Below, piece by piece: positions 11,001 through 23,272 of a stretch of 64,000 nt of DNA (positions are counted from its first letter, which is position 1; every line of letters begins with the position of its first letter). The notes below the pieces were generated by a model that saw nothing but the letters and a program-made list of their open reading frames with translations, did not search any database and was not told the DNA's origin. The position numbers were made by a program, and so were the translations under genes. The stretch lies in NCBI GenBank assembly GCA_000499405.2, contig HG738139.1, positions 10,378,616 through 10,442,615 of the forward strand, in the 5' to 3' direction. The DNA comes from Onchocerca volvulus (taxonomy: Eukaryota > Nematoda > Chromadorea > Rhabditida > Onchocercidae).

Positions 11001-13541
11001 GGATGAGAATTTCTTAATTCATAATTCTTACGGAATAAGCCAATTAATCAACATTATGTTAAACTTTCGTTGGAAACTTTTAGATAATTAAACTTCTTAT
11101 AATAAATAATCAAACTTATTATAATAGTAATGATTAAATTTGTTATAATTTTGAATAATTAAATTTATCACAATATTCAATTCATTTAATTAGTCAGTAT
11201 GAGTTAATTATTATAACAAACATTAATTTGCATAAAATTCAAGTGAAAAATAAATCGCTGAAAAAAGAGGAATTCAAAAAAAATTCTCTTTTAATTAGCT
11301 CAATTAATTAATATGACCTAATTACTAATAATTCTTGTTGTTGTTGATAAACATAAATGCCCAATATGGTGATTGAAAAGTGAATTAAATAAAATTTACC
11401 TCTTTCTTTTAATATTTCATTCTAACAAATAATTTTTATGATCATACCGTAATTCTCAAATTCTTTTATGTAATTCCAGCTCTTACTTATTTATTTTATA
11501 ATTATTTCATTTTGTAGCGATAAGTTTCATAATTATTTCTCTTTTTTAATCAATATTCTTCTAAATTTTAAATTTTAACCGATATTAAATCAACAGTTAT
11601 ATCAATTTTTTCATTATTGTTTAAAGTAAAATTTAAAAGATATTGCAAAATTAAAACTAAATGTTTTGTATTCCAAATATTTCAGTTGAAATTTGCAACT
11701 TTCGAAAATACCAAAGCTTTCTAAATCAACACTTATTTCGATTTTTTCACTTCTTCGTGAATATTTCTTGCAATATTTTAAATACTTCAATTGAATTTGA
11801 ATTTTAAATTTCGCAACTTTTCAAAATCTTATCTCTTCCCCTTCTTTCTATGATAAAATTATTGTAGCAAATGAAGATGGTCATCATAACCTTTAAGTTG
11901 TTCGAGAAGTGCTGGCCAACTATTGACCCCGTGAACTATCTGTACTTCGCCATCGCTACTATCATTACGCCAAACTTCAACAGCTGACACACGTGTTCTC
12001 GATATGTAACCTAAATGAAATTTGCATAAATAAACATTTCCGTATTATTTTTGTCCATGAAATTTTAACTGTCATTTTAAAATTGAACAAAAAATTTTTT
12101 GAAATATTTCAATTTTCGTCAAATTTAATGCTTATAAAAACGAATCGTTTATTGATCACTTGGAGATTGTTTCTTTTTTTTGAGCAAAATAAAAACAATT
12201 CTTAACATTAATAATCACAACGATAATAATTTATCTTTTCCTGCCTTCTGTCATCCTTTCCCCACATATCTTTGGGTTTTCCCGAGGGGACAGCAAGAAT
12301 TACAACTTTCATGTTAGTTTTATAAACAAACGCATGTATGAATGAATAACGACTTCTTTATTTATTTTTAAATTTTTAATCTTTCCAAAATAAAATTTCC
12401 GAAATTCAAAAAAACACTGTGTAAAAAATATTTTTTAAGAATTATTATAAACGAATAAATTGATCAATTTTTGAATAACAGCTTAACTGCAGTTTTTTTT
12501 TTTTTTTTTTTAAATTGTGCCGAAAAAATTTTTTCTAAATTATCACAAACAACTAATTGATTAATTTGTAAAATGAATAATTTAATTTTTATCTAAACCT
12601 TAATTTAATTATTTATTGATTCGTTTTCTTTTAATGATCAACAGTTATATGCGTTATTTAATACTTATGAATAATCTGACTAATTAATTTTTTAAGAAGT
12701 ATTAGCATAACCTTCCCCGAGTTATTAACATTTTCCATATCTCTTTTTCTTTTTCACCTTTCTAAAAGTTTTTCTACAATTCAATTTTATGGCTAATTAC
12801 AATTTATGGCTTAATTCAAAGAATTTTTTTTAAATTATCGAGAAAATGCGACATAAACACTTTGACGCATACTAATTTGCGAAATGAATTGTCATTGTCA
12901 TTATCATCATTTTATATCTTTTCGAATAATTGTCATAAAATCGGTAAATCTATTCAACAATTTCCCTTTAAATAACTTTCCTTCTTCTTCAACATCATTT
13001 TTGTCAAAAATTTTCAAATTTAAAACAAAAATGACAGTTAAAATATTCGAATTTACTGAAATCAAATACAGTATTAAAAGTAATTCTGCGTGAAAAAAAA
13101 CAAAAGAAATCTGTCGACAAAAAATTAATCGATAAATTTATAAAAATTTTGCCAAAATATTTTTTTCCTCAAATTATGTCGCAATTTATTGAATGCAAAA
13201 AATAAAAAAATATTTTTAAATATTTATTAAGAAATTAATTCAGACATAATATTTGTTTATCAAGAGTCATAATTTGAGGCAAAAATAGTTTGGTAAAATT
13301 TTATACATTTTTCGATCAATGAATTTTCAAATTTTATTCATCCAAAAACGGCATCACGAAGAAATTCCAGCTTAATTTAAACAGATTTTTCTTTTCTGTT
13401 TGCTGAAATATAAACTTTCAATCTTTAATTACCAAAAAAAAAATTAGTAGGAAGAAAAGGAGAAAATGACATACCATAACAATTATTTGCTATCAAACCG
13501 ATCAACCATAATGAACAAACAACAAAATTTGAACAAAACAT
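5019..13541 (-). CDS. mnr-1: menorin (FAM151 family), complete, 523 aa, 12 exons
   Basis: Exons in transcription order: 13541-13475, 12010-11891, 10176-10015, 8868-8738, 8377-8262, 8016-7932, 7445-7236, 6902-6723, 6306-6184, 5726-5599, 5490-5395, 5172-5019. All join in phase (1,572 nt with stop). Residues 1 to about 20 ([18 protein letters not shown]) form a signal peptide. FAM151 hallmarks follow: [10 protein letters not shown] (family: WYHAVNS), MIEGDVYL (family: MIEADVLL), a ...WLREVAKL... helix, VIKINVRS (family: IKLDFKS) and [12 protein letters not shown] (family: YFPKATLSPGWT). The C-terminus ends in a short hydrophobic stretch ([17 protein letters not shown]), perhaps a GPI signal or membrane anchor. 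C. elegans MNR-1 acts in epidermis with SAX-7 and the dendrite receptor DMA-1 to pattern PVD dendrites; the same role here is inferred. It could be a menorin paralogue. The exon 10 acceptor (TTTTAAG) is weak. Confidence 0.88.
9121..9405. repeat. two-copy tandem duplication of about 152 bp in a menorin intron
   Basis: The block starting CTTATAAACAGATTAATAGT at 9121 recurs as CTTATAAATAGATTAATAGT at 9273, and both run on through matching text to an AATTATAATG-like end. The copies differ by substitutions and small indels, so the duplication is not recent. It lies in the intron between menorin exons 10176-10015 and 8868-8738. Confidence 0.7.
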
Positions 13542-14899
13542 TAGCCTTTGGCTTTATCGTATTGTTTATTTCGTTGTATACCGTAAAATTTTGTAATTGA
13601 AGCGCATGAATGCATCAGAAATTTATTCCAACAAATTCAAGTTGACAGTCAACTTCATTCATTCCTTTCTCCATTATCGTAAACTTTTATGTTCTTGTAA
13701 ATTTATAACCATAAAGCTGAAAATATAAATAATATAGAAAAAAGTTAATTCGAAATATTCAAATTATAAAGAAAAAAAAAAACGATTCGAAAGAATTTGA
13801 TTAATGTAATTTAAACCGAGTTAAACACATGTATCGTAACTATTAGCATTTAATTCTTCTTTAATCATAAGTTATTCTATTCCTTCTATCAAATACTCAA
13901 ATCTAAAACTACAATTTACTTTCTATTTCGTTATTTAATTCCTATCTCTTTACTGAATACACAAGTCTAAAATTATTACTTCATGAATATCAGTTACTCG
14001 ACCTAAAACCACAATTTGATTTCTATTTTGCTCAAAATACTATAATCAGTTTAAAATTACGGTTTAATTTCTACCTCTTTATCGAATTAATCAGTCTAAA
14101 ATCATTATTTAATTAAACAAACAATGGAAAGAAAAAAAGTCGCAGAAGAAGAAAAGAATTTCAAATGTCCTTCAACGCATATCACGCATCATATTGAAAT
14201 GTGAAAATGAACAAAAAAGAAAAAATTATATAAAACATTCCCTCTCAAAACTGTTCTATTTTTATCAATTCTTGATCGATATCATTTTTATAGTATACAG
14301 ATCTTCCAATTCAAATTAAATCATCAGAAATGATAATTAATTCAAACTTTTTAGTTAATAAAATCAAAGTATCGGGAAAAAAGCTTATAGTGCGAATGAA
14401 AATAAACTTTCTTTGCCAATATTACCATTTTATTATTGCCAAAAAAAAAAAGCAAAAAATGGCATTCAACAATAAAAATCATTGAAGGAAAAAAAAATTC
14501 TTTCCAACAATATTGGAAACTAATTAAATTGATGCTACTAAATGGGCAGAAAATTGTGATGATTTAAATTGAAAAACTGCAAACTTTCTCGATTAAATTG
14601 AAATTAAATCTTACTTTTGAATGCAGTTTCAGTCCAAAATTTAAACGAAATTTTAAAACTAAAAATGCAATTAAATGCTTAAGCTAATTAGTGTTTCTAA
14701 TCAAAATATTTTTTTTTTTAATTTAAATTACGTTTAATTTAATTTCATATGCTGCAACTCGTAAATGTTATCATTAAAATTTCATCAATTATTTTATTTT
14801 TTGAAATGTATTTGTTGCATCAAATAAAAAAGAAAAAAAAATTAAAACTATTTTGACGTTTTTTTTTTCTAGAAATTTGTAATAAAATAAAATAGAATA
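13542..14899. other. intergenic between divergent genes
   Basis: Lies between the menorin start (minus) and the first recognised exon of the plus-strand candidate at 14900, so it should hold menorin's promoter and perhaps missing 5' exons of that candidate. I looked for a plus-strand signal-peptide exon and found none I can support. Short ORFs (for example from ATG 14124) lack context. Confidence 0.4.
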
Positions 14900-17800
14900 G
14901 TTTCTGAAGGTACTGGCCAGAAATACAAAAGAATGCAAGAATCCCCAGAGGTTCAGATGTTGACTGATAAGAAGATTGACCCCATCTCTCTCGTCGTACT
15001 CCCATCTGATGACCTCTTGTTACCTTTTGTTGGTTAGCTAAACATATGTTACCTGACCTCAGATTTATCTTACTTTAAATATTTGATAAATTTTACAAAC
15101 ATTTGAAAAAAAAAAGCTAAAAAGAATTTCATTTTATTTCATCACAAATATTATTAAATGTAAAAAAAAAATTTAAAAGGAAAAAAAAAACGAAAAAGAA
15201 AAAGGAAACAAACGCAGATGTTACAATGTGGGTCAAAATAGCTAGCCGAAAAATTGAGATTTCAAAATTTCAAATAAAACTTGAAAAAAAATTAAATGAA
15301 ATTAGAATTATCACATCAAATATTTCAACTTTTAATAACGTAGAAATTTGAATGTATTGATAAATTTTAAAAATTTTATCAAACAAACAAATAAATAAAT
15401 CAAATAAGTGAAAATTATATAACAAAAAAATAATTGGAAAAATTTTTTTCATGAAAAATTTGTCCGTGAAGTTGAAAGGAAACCGAAAAAGAAAAAAGTT
15501 TATTTTCAAATGTTTCTTAGAGAAATAAATAATGTTTTTTATTTGGAATTCTTTTTTTTTTTTTATTATTTCAAACCAATTTGTTATTTTAAAAAAAAAA
15601 AAGAAGGCCGAAATATATTTTGCTCATTTTTTGATTAATTATTAATTCTGAATAGTACTTATTCTACAGTATTCATTTTAGAACATCACTAATTTCGATT
15701 CAATTCATTCTTTTATTCCTAATATGACTCACATTTATATTAAGTAAGAATTTCTTTGACGTCTGCGATCAATAAAGCAAAAAGACTATTCAATTGTTAA
15801 ATATAAATAATCAGACATTCTCATCATCATTAACAAGTTTTATACAAGTTTTATACACAGAATTGCTAGTATTTTTTATTTTAATAATATTTGTTTATCA
15901 TTATATTAAAACAATTTAAAAATTCAATAAACTTTATCGAAATATTTGAATTGCTTTCTTCTACAATGATGTGCCGCCAATCTTGGCTCAATTAATTTTT
16001 CATCAAAATAATCCTCACTTACTTCAAGTAAATGGTTATTTTGAGCAGAAAAATAAATTATTTCTTTTTTGTATTGCAAAAATTTTAGTAAATAGAAAAA
16101 ATAGAATTTTTTTACAACTAATTAGATCCTAAATTTAATATCTCATAAAGTTAAACTAACGAAGGATTAATTAGATGAAACGGAGAAATTACGGTAGCTT
16201 AACAATAACTTCAAACTAAATTATTTATCAAAATTGCTGATCAATGAACTTTGCCGAACACTTAAACATCAATTTCCTTTTTCATGTGTCTTCCTTGAAA
16301 TTCTATATTTACGAACAATAAATAATTCAAAAATGTAATTAAAATCAAGCAATGGAAAATGAATGAATTAATAAAAGACTATTTAATTACTTAATAGTAC
16401 TTGATTACTTGATTATTATTTGAATAGAAAGACTCAAATGAGAAACAAATGCATTTCTCAAAATTTGTTGTGGTAAATTTGATATATTGCCAATGTTATC
16501 TGTGTTAATCATTTATCATCATCGATCAACAATATTCTTCCCTTTTGCTCCAAAATAGTTTCCGCCTTTCCCAGCTGTATATAGCAACTGCTGTATTACA
16601 TTGACTTACTTATAACTAATTTCTTTTGTCCTTTTTTTTTTTGTTTTTTTCACTTTTAATTAACTCCAATAGTTCGAGAAATTTCGAAAATTTTGAATAT
16701 TTGTTGAAATTGAACAACAAATTCGCTTAAAAATGGAAAAGAAAAGAACTTTTTTTTTTCCTAAATTATAAAATTCAATGAAAATTTTTTTGAATATATA
16801 AAAATTTTCACGAAAAGATGAAGAGAAAAGAGACAGAGAGAGAGAGATATAGGAAGAAAATAGGAAAGAGAAGTAAAAAAAAATTGTGTAATAAGTAATA
16901 ACGGGGAGGTAAAAGGTGAGTGTGGGGAAAAGGATGGGTAAAACCCGAGACATCGGTCTTTCGTAATGATCTGGTCAGGTGAAAGTGTTGACCCCGAGAG
17001 TGCTGACCTCCAAGACGATGACCGACCGATTCCCGAAGTAAATGGAGAAGAGAATGACGGAGAGAAGGATATATGAGAAGAAAAATGGACAAGCAAGAAA
17101 GAGAAGATGGAAAGTTATCATAAATTTGGTTGAACAAAAAAAAAAACAATAATATTTTAACTTATCAAAAAATGTTGAAAAATTTTTTTTCAATTCTTAG
17201 GTGACATTTTAATCTTTTATAAGCAATTTTATTCTAAATTAAAAAATTTTTAAATTTCTAAAAAATTAAAACAAAACAGAAAATTTATTTCATAATATAA
17301 ATTTAATTCTTTTATTTTCATTTTTATTTCATTTTATGTATCTGAATGATATGACAATGGAAATTATTCAATTTGAATAATAACATTAAAATTTCAACGA
17401 AAAAAAAATACGAGAATGACGCATATAATGAAATTGATGATAATTTTTTTCAGTTATAAATTTAAAATTTTAATTGAATTAAAAGATTAAAAGTAAATGA
17501 ATGTATTAATTAAACAGCAATTAATTTGGACTTAAAGGAAATATAAATTGGCTGATAAATTCAAAATTGAATGAATTTTTTTTGGCTTAAAAAGTCGAAA
17601 TTGGACAATCTGTAAAATAGATTGTCCAATTTATTTTAAAAAGAAAACTTTGACTGATTTGCTTAGTAATTATTTCAAAATAAAATGGAAAATATTGACG
17701 ATATCATTGGTTTTGAAAACTTTGAATATTTTTTTCAGAATCCCACTGAGCTGCAAATGTCATTGAAATTTTGATTACTCTAAGCAATCAGAATTTGTCA

Positions 17801-18318
17801 AGATGAAAATTATATCTTAAAGAATATGTAATTACATTAATAATTACAATATAATAATATATCGAAAGATACTGTAGTAATTATTACTCGGAGAGGATAT
17901 ACAATACAAATTTCGTACCGCTATTGACATATAATGTACATATATATTTTGTTTATATTTAATCGATTTATTCAAAAATATTAATCAAAATAATAAATCG
18001 ATAATGCATATCTTTCATCATATGAGTTACTTGAAAAACTTACCCTTTATTTTATTTCCGATTTTCGGAAATTTTTATTTTTCCTCTCCTTTCTTGAATT
18101 TTTTAGATGAAGTAAGCATACTTAACATTCGATATAATCATTTTTAAGTAATTTTTATTTTATAAAAATGATGAATAAAAGGTAAAAAAAAAGAAGTTTA
18201 GGCTAAATGCGAACTGATGCTAATTTCTCAGACTGAAGATTATACGAGTTATCGGTGGATGGAAAAGACATCGAAGAACAATTATTTCTGGCCAAAGTGT
18301 CAAATTCATTTTGTATGA
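14900..18318 (+). CDS. unrecognised gene, three 3' exons, possibly a secreted peptide precursor
   Basis: Exon A about 14901-15032, exon B 16979-17037, exon C 18232-18318 (stop TGA). Phases agree: A ends in phase 1 (GTTG|GTTAGC), B is entered in phase 1 (GGTCAG|GTGAAA) and ends in phase 0 (GAA|GTAAAT), C follows TTTCTCAG. The product reads ...KYKRMQESPEVQMLTDKK..., an acidic middle (ESADLQDDDRPIPE), then TEDYTSYRWMEK and a C-terminus NNYFWPKCQIHFV. Exons A and B are far less AT-rich than their flanks. The dibasic sites and aromatic, cysteine-containing tail would suit a processed neuropeptide, but I see no signal peptide, no second cysteine for a ring and no amidation glycine. The 5' end is not found. 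Gene existence is likelier than any function. Confidence 0.45.
17598..17632. repeat. perfect 14-bp inverted repeat, 7-nt loop
   Basis: AAATTGGACAATCT (17598-17611), loop GTAAAAT, AGATTGTCCAATTT (17619-17632). It falls in the inferred intron between exons B and C of the plus-strand candidate gene. No T-run follows closely, so it is not an obvious terminator. Confidence 0.85.
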
Positions 18319-20358
18319 ATCGTCAAGATTTCAACAAAACTGATAAAATTATAAATGAATCATTCTGGGATTTTTCTTTCTTTCCTTTTCAATTCTTGAA
18401 TTGGACAAAAAAAAAAGTATTTCAAAGAATTATTTATTAGTATAAATGACTGATTAGCAGTAGCAATTTCAAATATGAATAAATCTAACGAAAGCTTTTA
18501 AAATGAAGAAGGATAAATTTTTCTTTCTTTTAAATTCAATGAAAAAATATTGGTTAAAGTAAGGCATTTATTGTAAATGATGCATATGTTTGAATAAATT
18601 GAAAATTGAAGCTACAAATAGTGTTTATTTTTATCTAAAAAAAGAAAAAAAAGAAATTAAAATTTTATAATATCATTTTGAGAAAGCGATAATTTTAAAA
18701 ATTTAAATATTCAATGAAATAAATATTTCAAATCAACAATCAAAATTGCTTATTATTTAAATCTTTTATTTCAAATCTTTATATATTTCATTTTTTGCCA
18801 TTTTACATAAATGATAATGTATGATTATCAATGATTAAGCCGGAATTTTACAATTTACTTTAAATTTTGTTTAAAAAAATAGAAAAAATTATTTCCAAGC
18901 ATTAGTATCAAAAATTTCGGAAATAGTATGACAAGAAGGAGAAATGTCAAAAATAGAATATATTTGCTTTAAACTAAGACAAATGACAGCAATAAATGTT
19001 TAAGAGCTAATCATTTCGTTTCAGATTAGCAATCAAAATTGTTTATTTTTCCCTTTCTTTTCCCTTTGAACAATTCAATCATAACAAAACTTTAAAATGC
19101 GCTAAACAATCCGATAATACTAGCAGCTATTGGAAATAAAATGAAAGAACTTGAATAATGATCAATAGGAATTGGAATAACTAAATGATATGTATTTAAT
19201 TCATCTTTTTTATGCAATGATTATTTTAGATTTGAGATTTAGGTACAACAAATATTTTAGATTTAAGTCATAAAATTGCAAAGAAAATTTAAAAAGTTTA
19301 TTTAACTGAAATTTTTTTTCCAATGTATTTTTGCCGATTAATTAAAAAGATATTAGTACCAGAAAAATAGTATAATAATAAGATAAATAAGTATATTTCG
19401 CATAATAATAATAAAAAAGCTGAAATATAGCAATTAGATGGAATAAACATAAAAATATAATATTTTTTAAAGAAAATGAACAAAAAATGATGTCTTTTCA
19501 AGAAATGACATCTTTTGAAAAAGACAATTGACAACCTTAAATTTAGAAATGATTAACTCTTTTTAAGAAAAATTATATAATATTTTTTTTTAGGAAAATT
19601 ACGTTCGTATTGATGCATACATAATTAGTGTTTATCCAAAATAAGGTCATCTACAAATAGTCTGTAATTTTGAAATTTCTCATTAATTAAATTATGCATT
19701 ACTATTGGTACCACATGAATATATTTCATATTATTCATCAGAATTTTTTTACCTTTTAATAGAACCAAACATATTTAATCAGAACTTGTTTTTTAATTGA
19801 AGCCTAATTTTTATCTCTTTTTTTTTATTGAATTAGTACTTTTTGATAGTGTATATTATTACAATAAAAAACTTGACACCAAAAAAATAAAAAAAAAAAA
19901 AAAAAAACAAGAAACAGAAAAAAAACAGGAAAAAAATTAAACGAAAAAAAAAATTAAACATTAATGAATATGAAACAATGTTAAAAGTGCCAAATTTATC
20001 AAATATTAACTTCATAACTTAGCATATTGTTTCTTATTTTGTAAATTAATTTAGTTAAGTATTATCATGTTGTGTGAAATTTGTCACTTTAACATTGTTC
20101 GATATTCATTATTGTTTAGATAAACTTTTGATTTATTCTTTAAATAAGCATCACTTTTGATTAAATTATATCAACAATTTCAACAATTAATTTTTTTTTT
20201 CACTTTCAAAATTTTCTCATGACGATTGCCCTTTATAATTAAAAATGTTCATTTATCCAAGATAAGAATAAAAAATAATTTAATCAAAAATACACATTTT
20301 ATATTAGCGAAACAATTATTTAAAAAATTATCATGAAACATGTCATTATCGTCGCAAA

Positions 20359-20545
20359 TAATAATAGCAGTAGTTATTGTTACTGTAGTTGCAGTACAGT
20401 AGTAATTGTTACAGTATTATTGATAATAGTGGTACTACAGTAATAATAGTAATACAAGCAATAATCGTAATGGGGTAGTATTAATAGTAGCAGTAGTAGG
20501 AGTAAATAGTAGTGATTGTTATTATTGTTGATTGTTGTTGTTGTT
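20359..20545. repeat. imperfect trinucleotide repeat tract (AAT/GTA/GTT type)
   Basis: Nearly every third base keeps register through interrupted runs of ATA, GTA, CAG and ATT triplets, ending in TTGTTGTTGTT. Confidence 0.65.
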
Positions 20546-23187
20546 ATGGTAAATATTCGAGTTGTTACTCAAAGAGTGCTGAACATCGACAACAAATCAA
20601 GTATTTAATAGAGAGAGTTAATGGAAAGCTTACAATATCTCTTCCGTTCCTTCGATGATTTCCATTCATTCATTTCATAATCTTTTTCAATCTTTCAGAA
20701 TTCTCAAAAAATTTTCAAATCTTTTTATTTGTTTTTCAAAAATTTCGCTTTCCTTATAAGTAAGCATTTTATCAATAATTCATTCATTCTCTTCAATTAT
20801 TTAAAATTCTTCCGCTCGATTCATTTACATCGAATTAAGCAACATCTTTTCTTCTTATTTTCTTAAATTATTTCTTTCCACTCTTTTTTTTCTCCCTACA
20901 ACATTTTTTTTTTTAAACAAATCTTATAATTCAATTGTCGCATTTTTTTTTTTTTTTTGTTATTTTAACTATATTATTGAAAAACAACAATATTAATATC
21001 ATCAGCTGCTATTAACATCAATATTAACATCGACAACTACTCAAATTTGGGTTATACGGATAGATTACTGAAGTAACCTGATAGTTAGCAAATGAAGTTG
21101 AAGAGCGATGATGATGATGATGAAGTTATTGATGGGAACAGGAAACATTTAATCAGATTTGCAAATATAATAATTTCATTATGACAAATCTATCGTATTT
21201 CATTCAAAAAATTTATTAACATAGAAGAAATTTTATAAATTTAACAATAAAAATAAAGCAATCAATCAACATTTAACAATAATGAAATGAAACAATAAGA
21301 CAATAAAAACAAAATAACAAACATTAACAAAAATAATAATAAAGTTTTTGTCAACGATTGTTTTCGTTATCAGATAATTTGAATATTGTATTATTGCCAT
21401 TTTTTGAAAGTGATAACAGTTGTAGTTGTTATCACTGTAGCAGTAATAGCAGTAATAGTAGCAATAATATTGAAGAGCATAAATTTATCATTTAAATCCA
21501 ATCTTCTTCAATTATCAAGGAGATGAAGGATGAAAGGAAGAGTGAAGTTTTATTCTTGAGACTTACTATGTCTTAAACTTTGGTCTCTTTCTTTTAAATT
21601 TCCAAAAAATGGAAAAAATTAAAATGGCTTTTAACATAATTTACTATTTCGAAATGATCCACTTTCTTTTTCTCAACTCTTTACTCCCTCTCTCTCCTTC
21701 TCTTGCCCTTCTTTTCCCTCCCGTAACTCCCATTATTTCTTTGTATAATTTTGTAATTTAAAAAAAAAAAATTTTTCTTTTATCTTTACTTTATCATTTT
21801 TTGTTTTTTTCAAGAGAGAAAGGGATAGAGAGAGCAGGAGATAAAAAGAAAGAAATATATAACCACTATTTTGATGCATTAGCACTGATAGTAACAATGA
21901 TAAGTATCTGAATATGATTTAGATATCTTCATCACTTTTATTTTCTTTCTCAGACAGAGAGAAAAAGTGATCTTTTGGGAATAAATTTCTCTCTGTTCAT
22001 TTTTTTCCATTTCCTTCCTGTCTTTTATTTCATCCCACTTTCTTTTTATTTTTAGAAACGAAAACTTTCTTGAAAACCAAATTAGTAAATTTATTTTGGA
22101 AGAAAAAAAGAGGAAATTTCGTTAGTTTATCAAAAAATTTTCCTAAATATGACTGAATTTGTTATCACACATATATAAATTTTTTTTTTTTCATTCAATT
22201 ACTTTAATTCAAGAACGAATGATTAAAATTTTGGCTACATTAGTAATATACAAAGTAGTAATAATTAATAATATAATACCAGAATAAATGAATATATTTG
22301 CTATAATCAAACAAATATATTCGAAGATTTAATCCAATTTCATCTTGAAAAACTATTTGTAATAATAGTATTTACATGACAAATAACAGCCAATCAGATA
22401 TGATCAGGAGACAAATGATTGTCGCATAAATATATTGAAAATTTTATAGGTAAGAAAGGTCAAAGGGGAAATGAAAGACAAGACAAAAGTAGGAGAGAAT
22501 TTGGGGGAAATGACGAAATTACACATTATTTACTAAAGATGCTGCTCAAATTTATGCTTTATTGCTTCAATTCAGAAAAAAAAAGCTATCGTACTAATAT
22601 AAACTTTTTTTAATTCGTAATATATTGCAATATAATTTATTTCAATTAAGGGAAGAGTAACTGTTATATTATTTAATTTATCTTAATTAAGAAAATTAAT
22701 TATTTTAATTAAGAAAGCAATGATTAAAATCTGTCCTGCATTGATAATACATAATAATCGCAGTATATTATTATCATTATAACGAGGTAGTTTGTTACAG
22801 TAGTAAATCAATTTCGCATCTTAATCTATTACAACACATAAGGTATTACAGTAACATTTCATGATAAACTGAATAGATACATCTAATTATTTCAAACTAC
22901 ATTACAATGCTCAGACAAATTTAGTTTTCGAATTTTTTATTTGATTTATACTTTTTCTCAATTTTTATAATTTCTAATTCAATTCATGATTATTTTTACA
23001 AATTTTTTCAATTAATCAATTCTAATTCATTAGCAATTTCTGTTACATCATTGTAATCAATGTTTGAACAACAATATCATCATCATAGATTATATTTTTA
23101 ATAATTCAATTAACTGATATGGGAAAATATTTAAAATTTGTCCACATTATTAGTTCTGTTCGGAATAAATTGAATTCAAATCAAAAT

Positions 23188-23235
<48 letters not shown>

Positions 23236-23272
23236 CCATTAATATTATTATTATTGTTATTATTATTATTAT
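23188..23272. repeat. (AAT)n followed by (ATT)n, inverted microsatellite
   Basis: About 16 AAT units (23188-23234) are followed after a few bases by ATT units with one interruption (to 23272). The halves are complementary and could fold into a hairpin. Confidence 0.85.

Noticed and set aside
16660..17193. Several overlapping minus-strand ORFs of 72-113 codons rich in F, S, L
   Set aside because: They are the complement of a purine-rich tract; the plus-strand exon at 16979-17037 explains the GC-richer part better.
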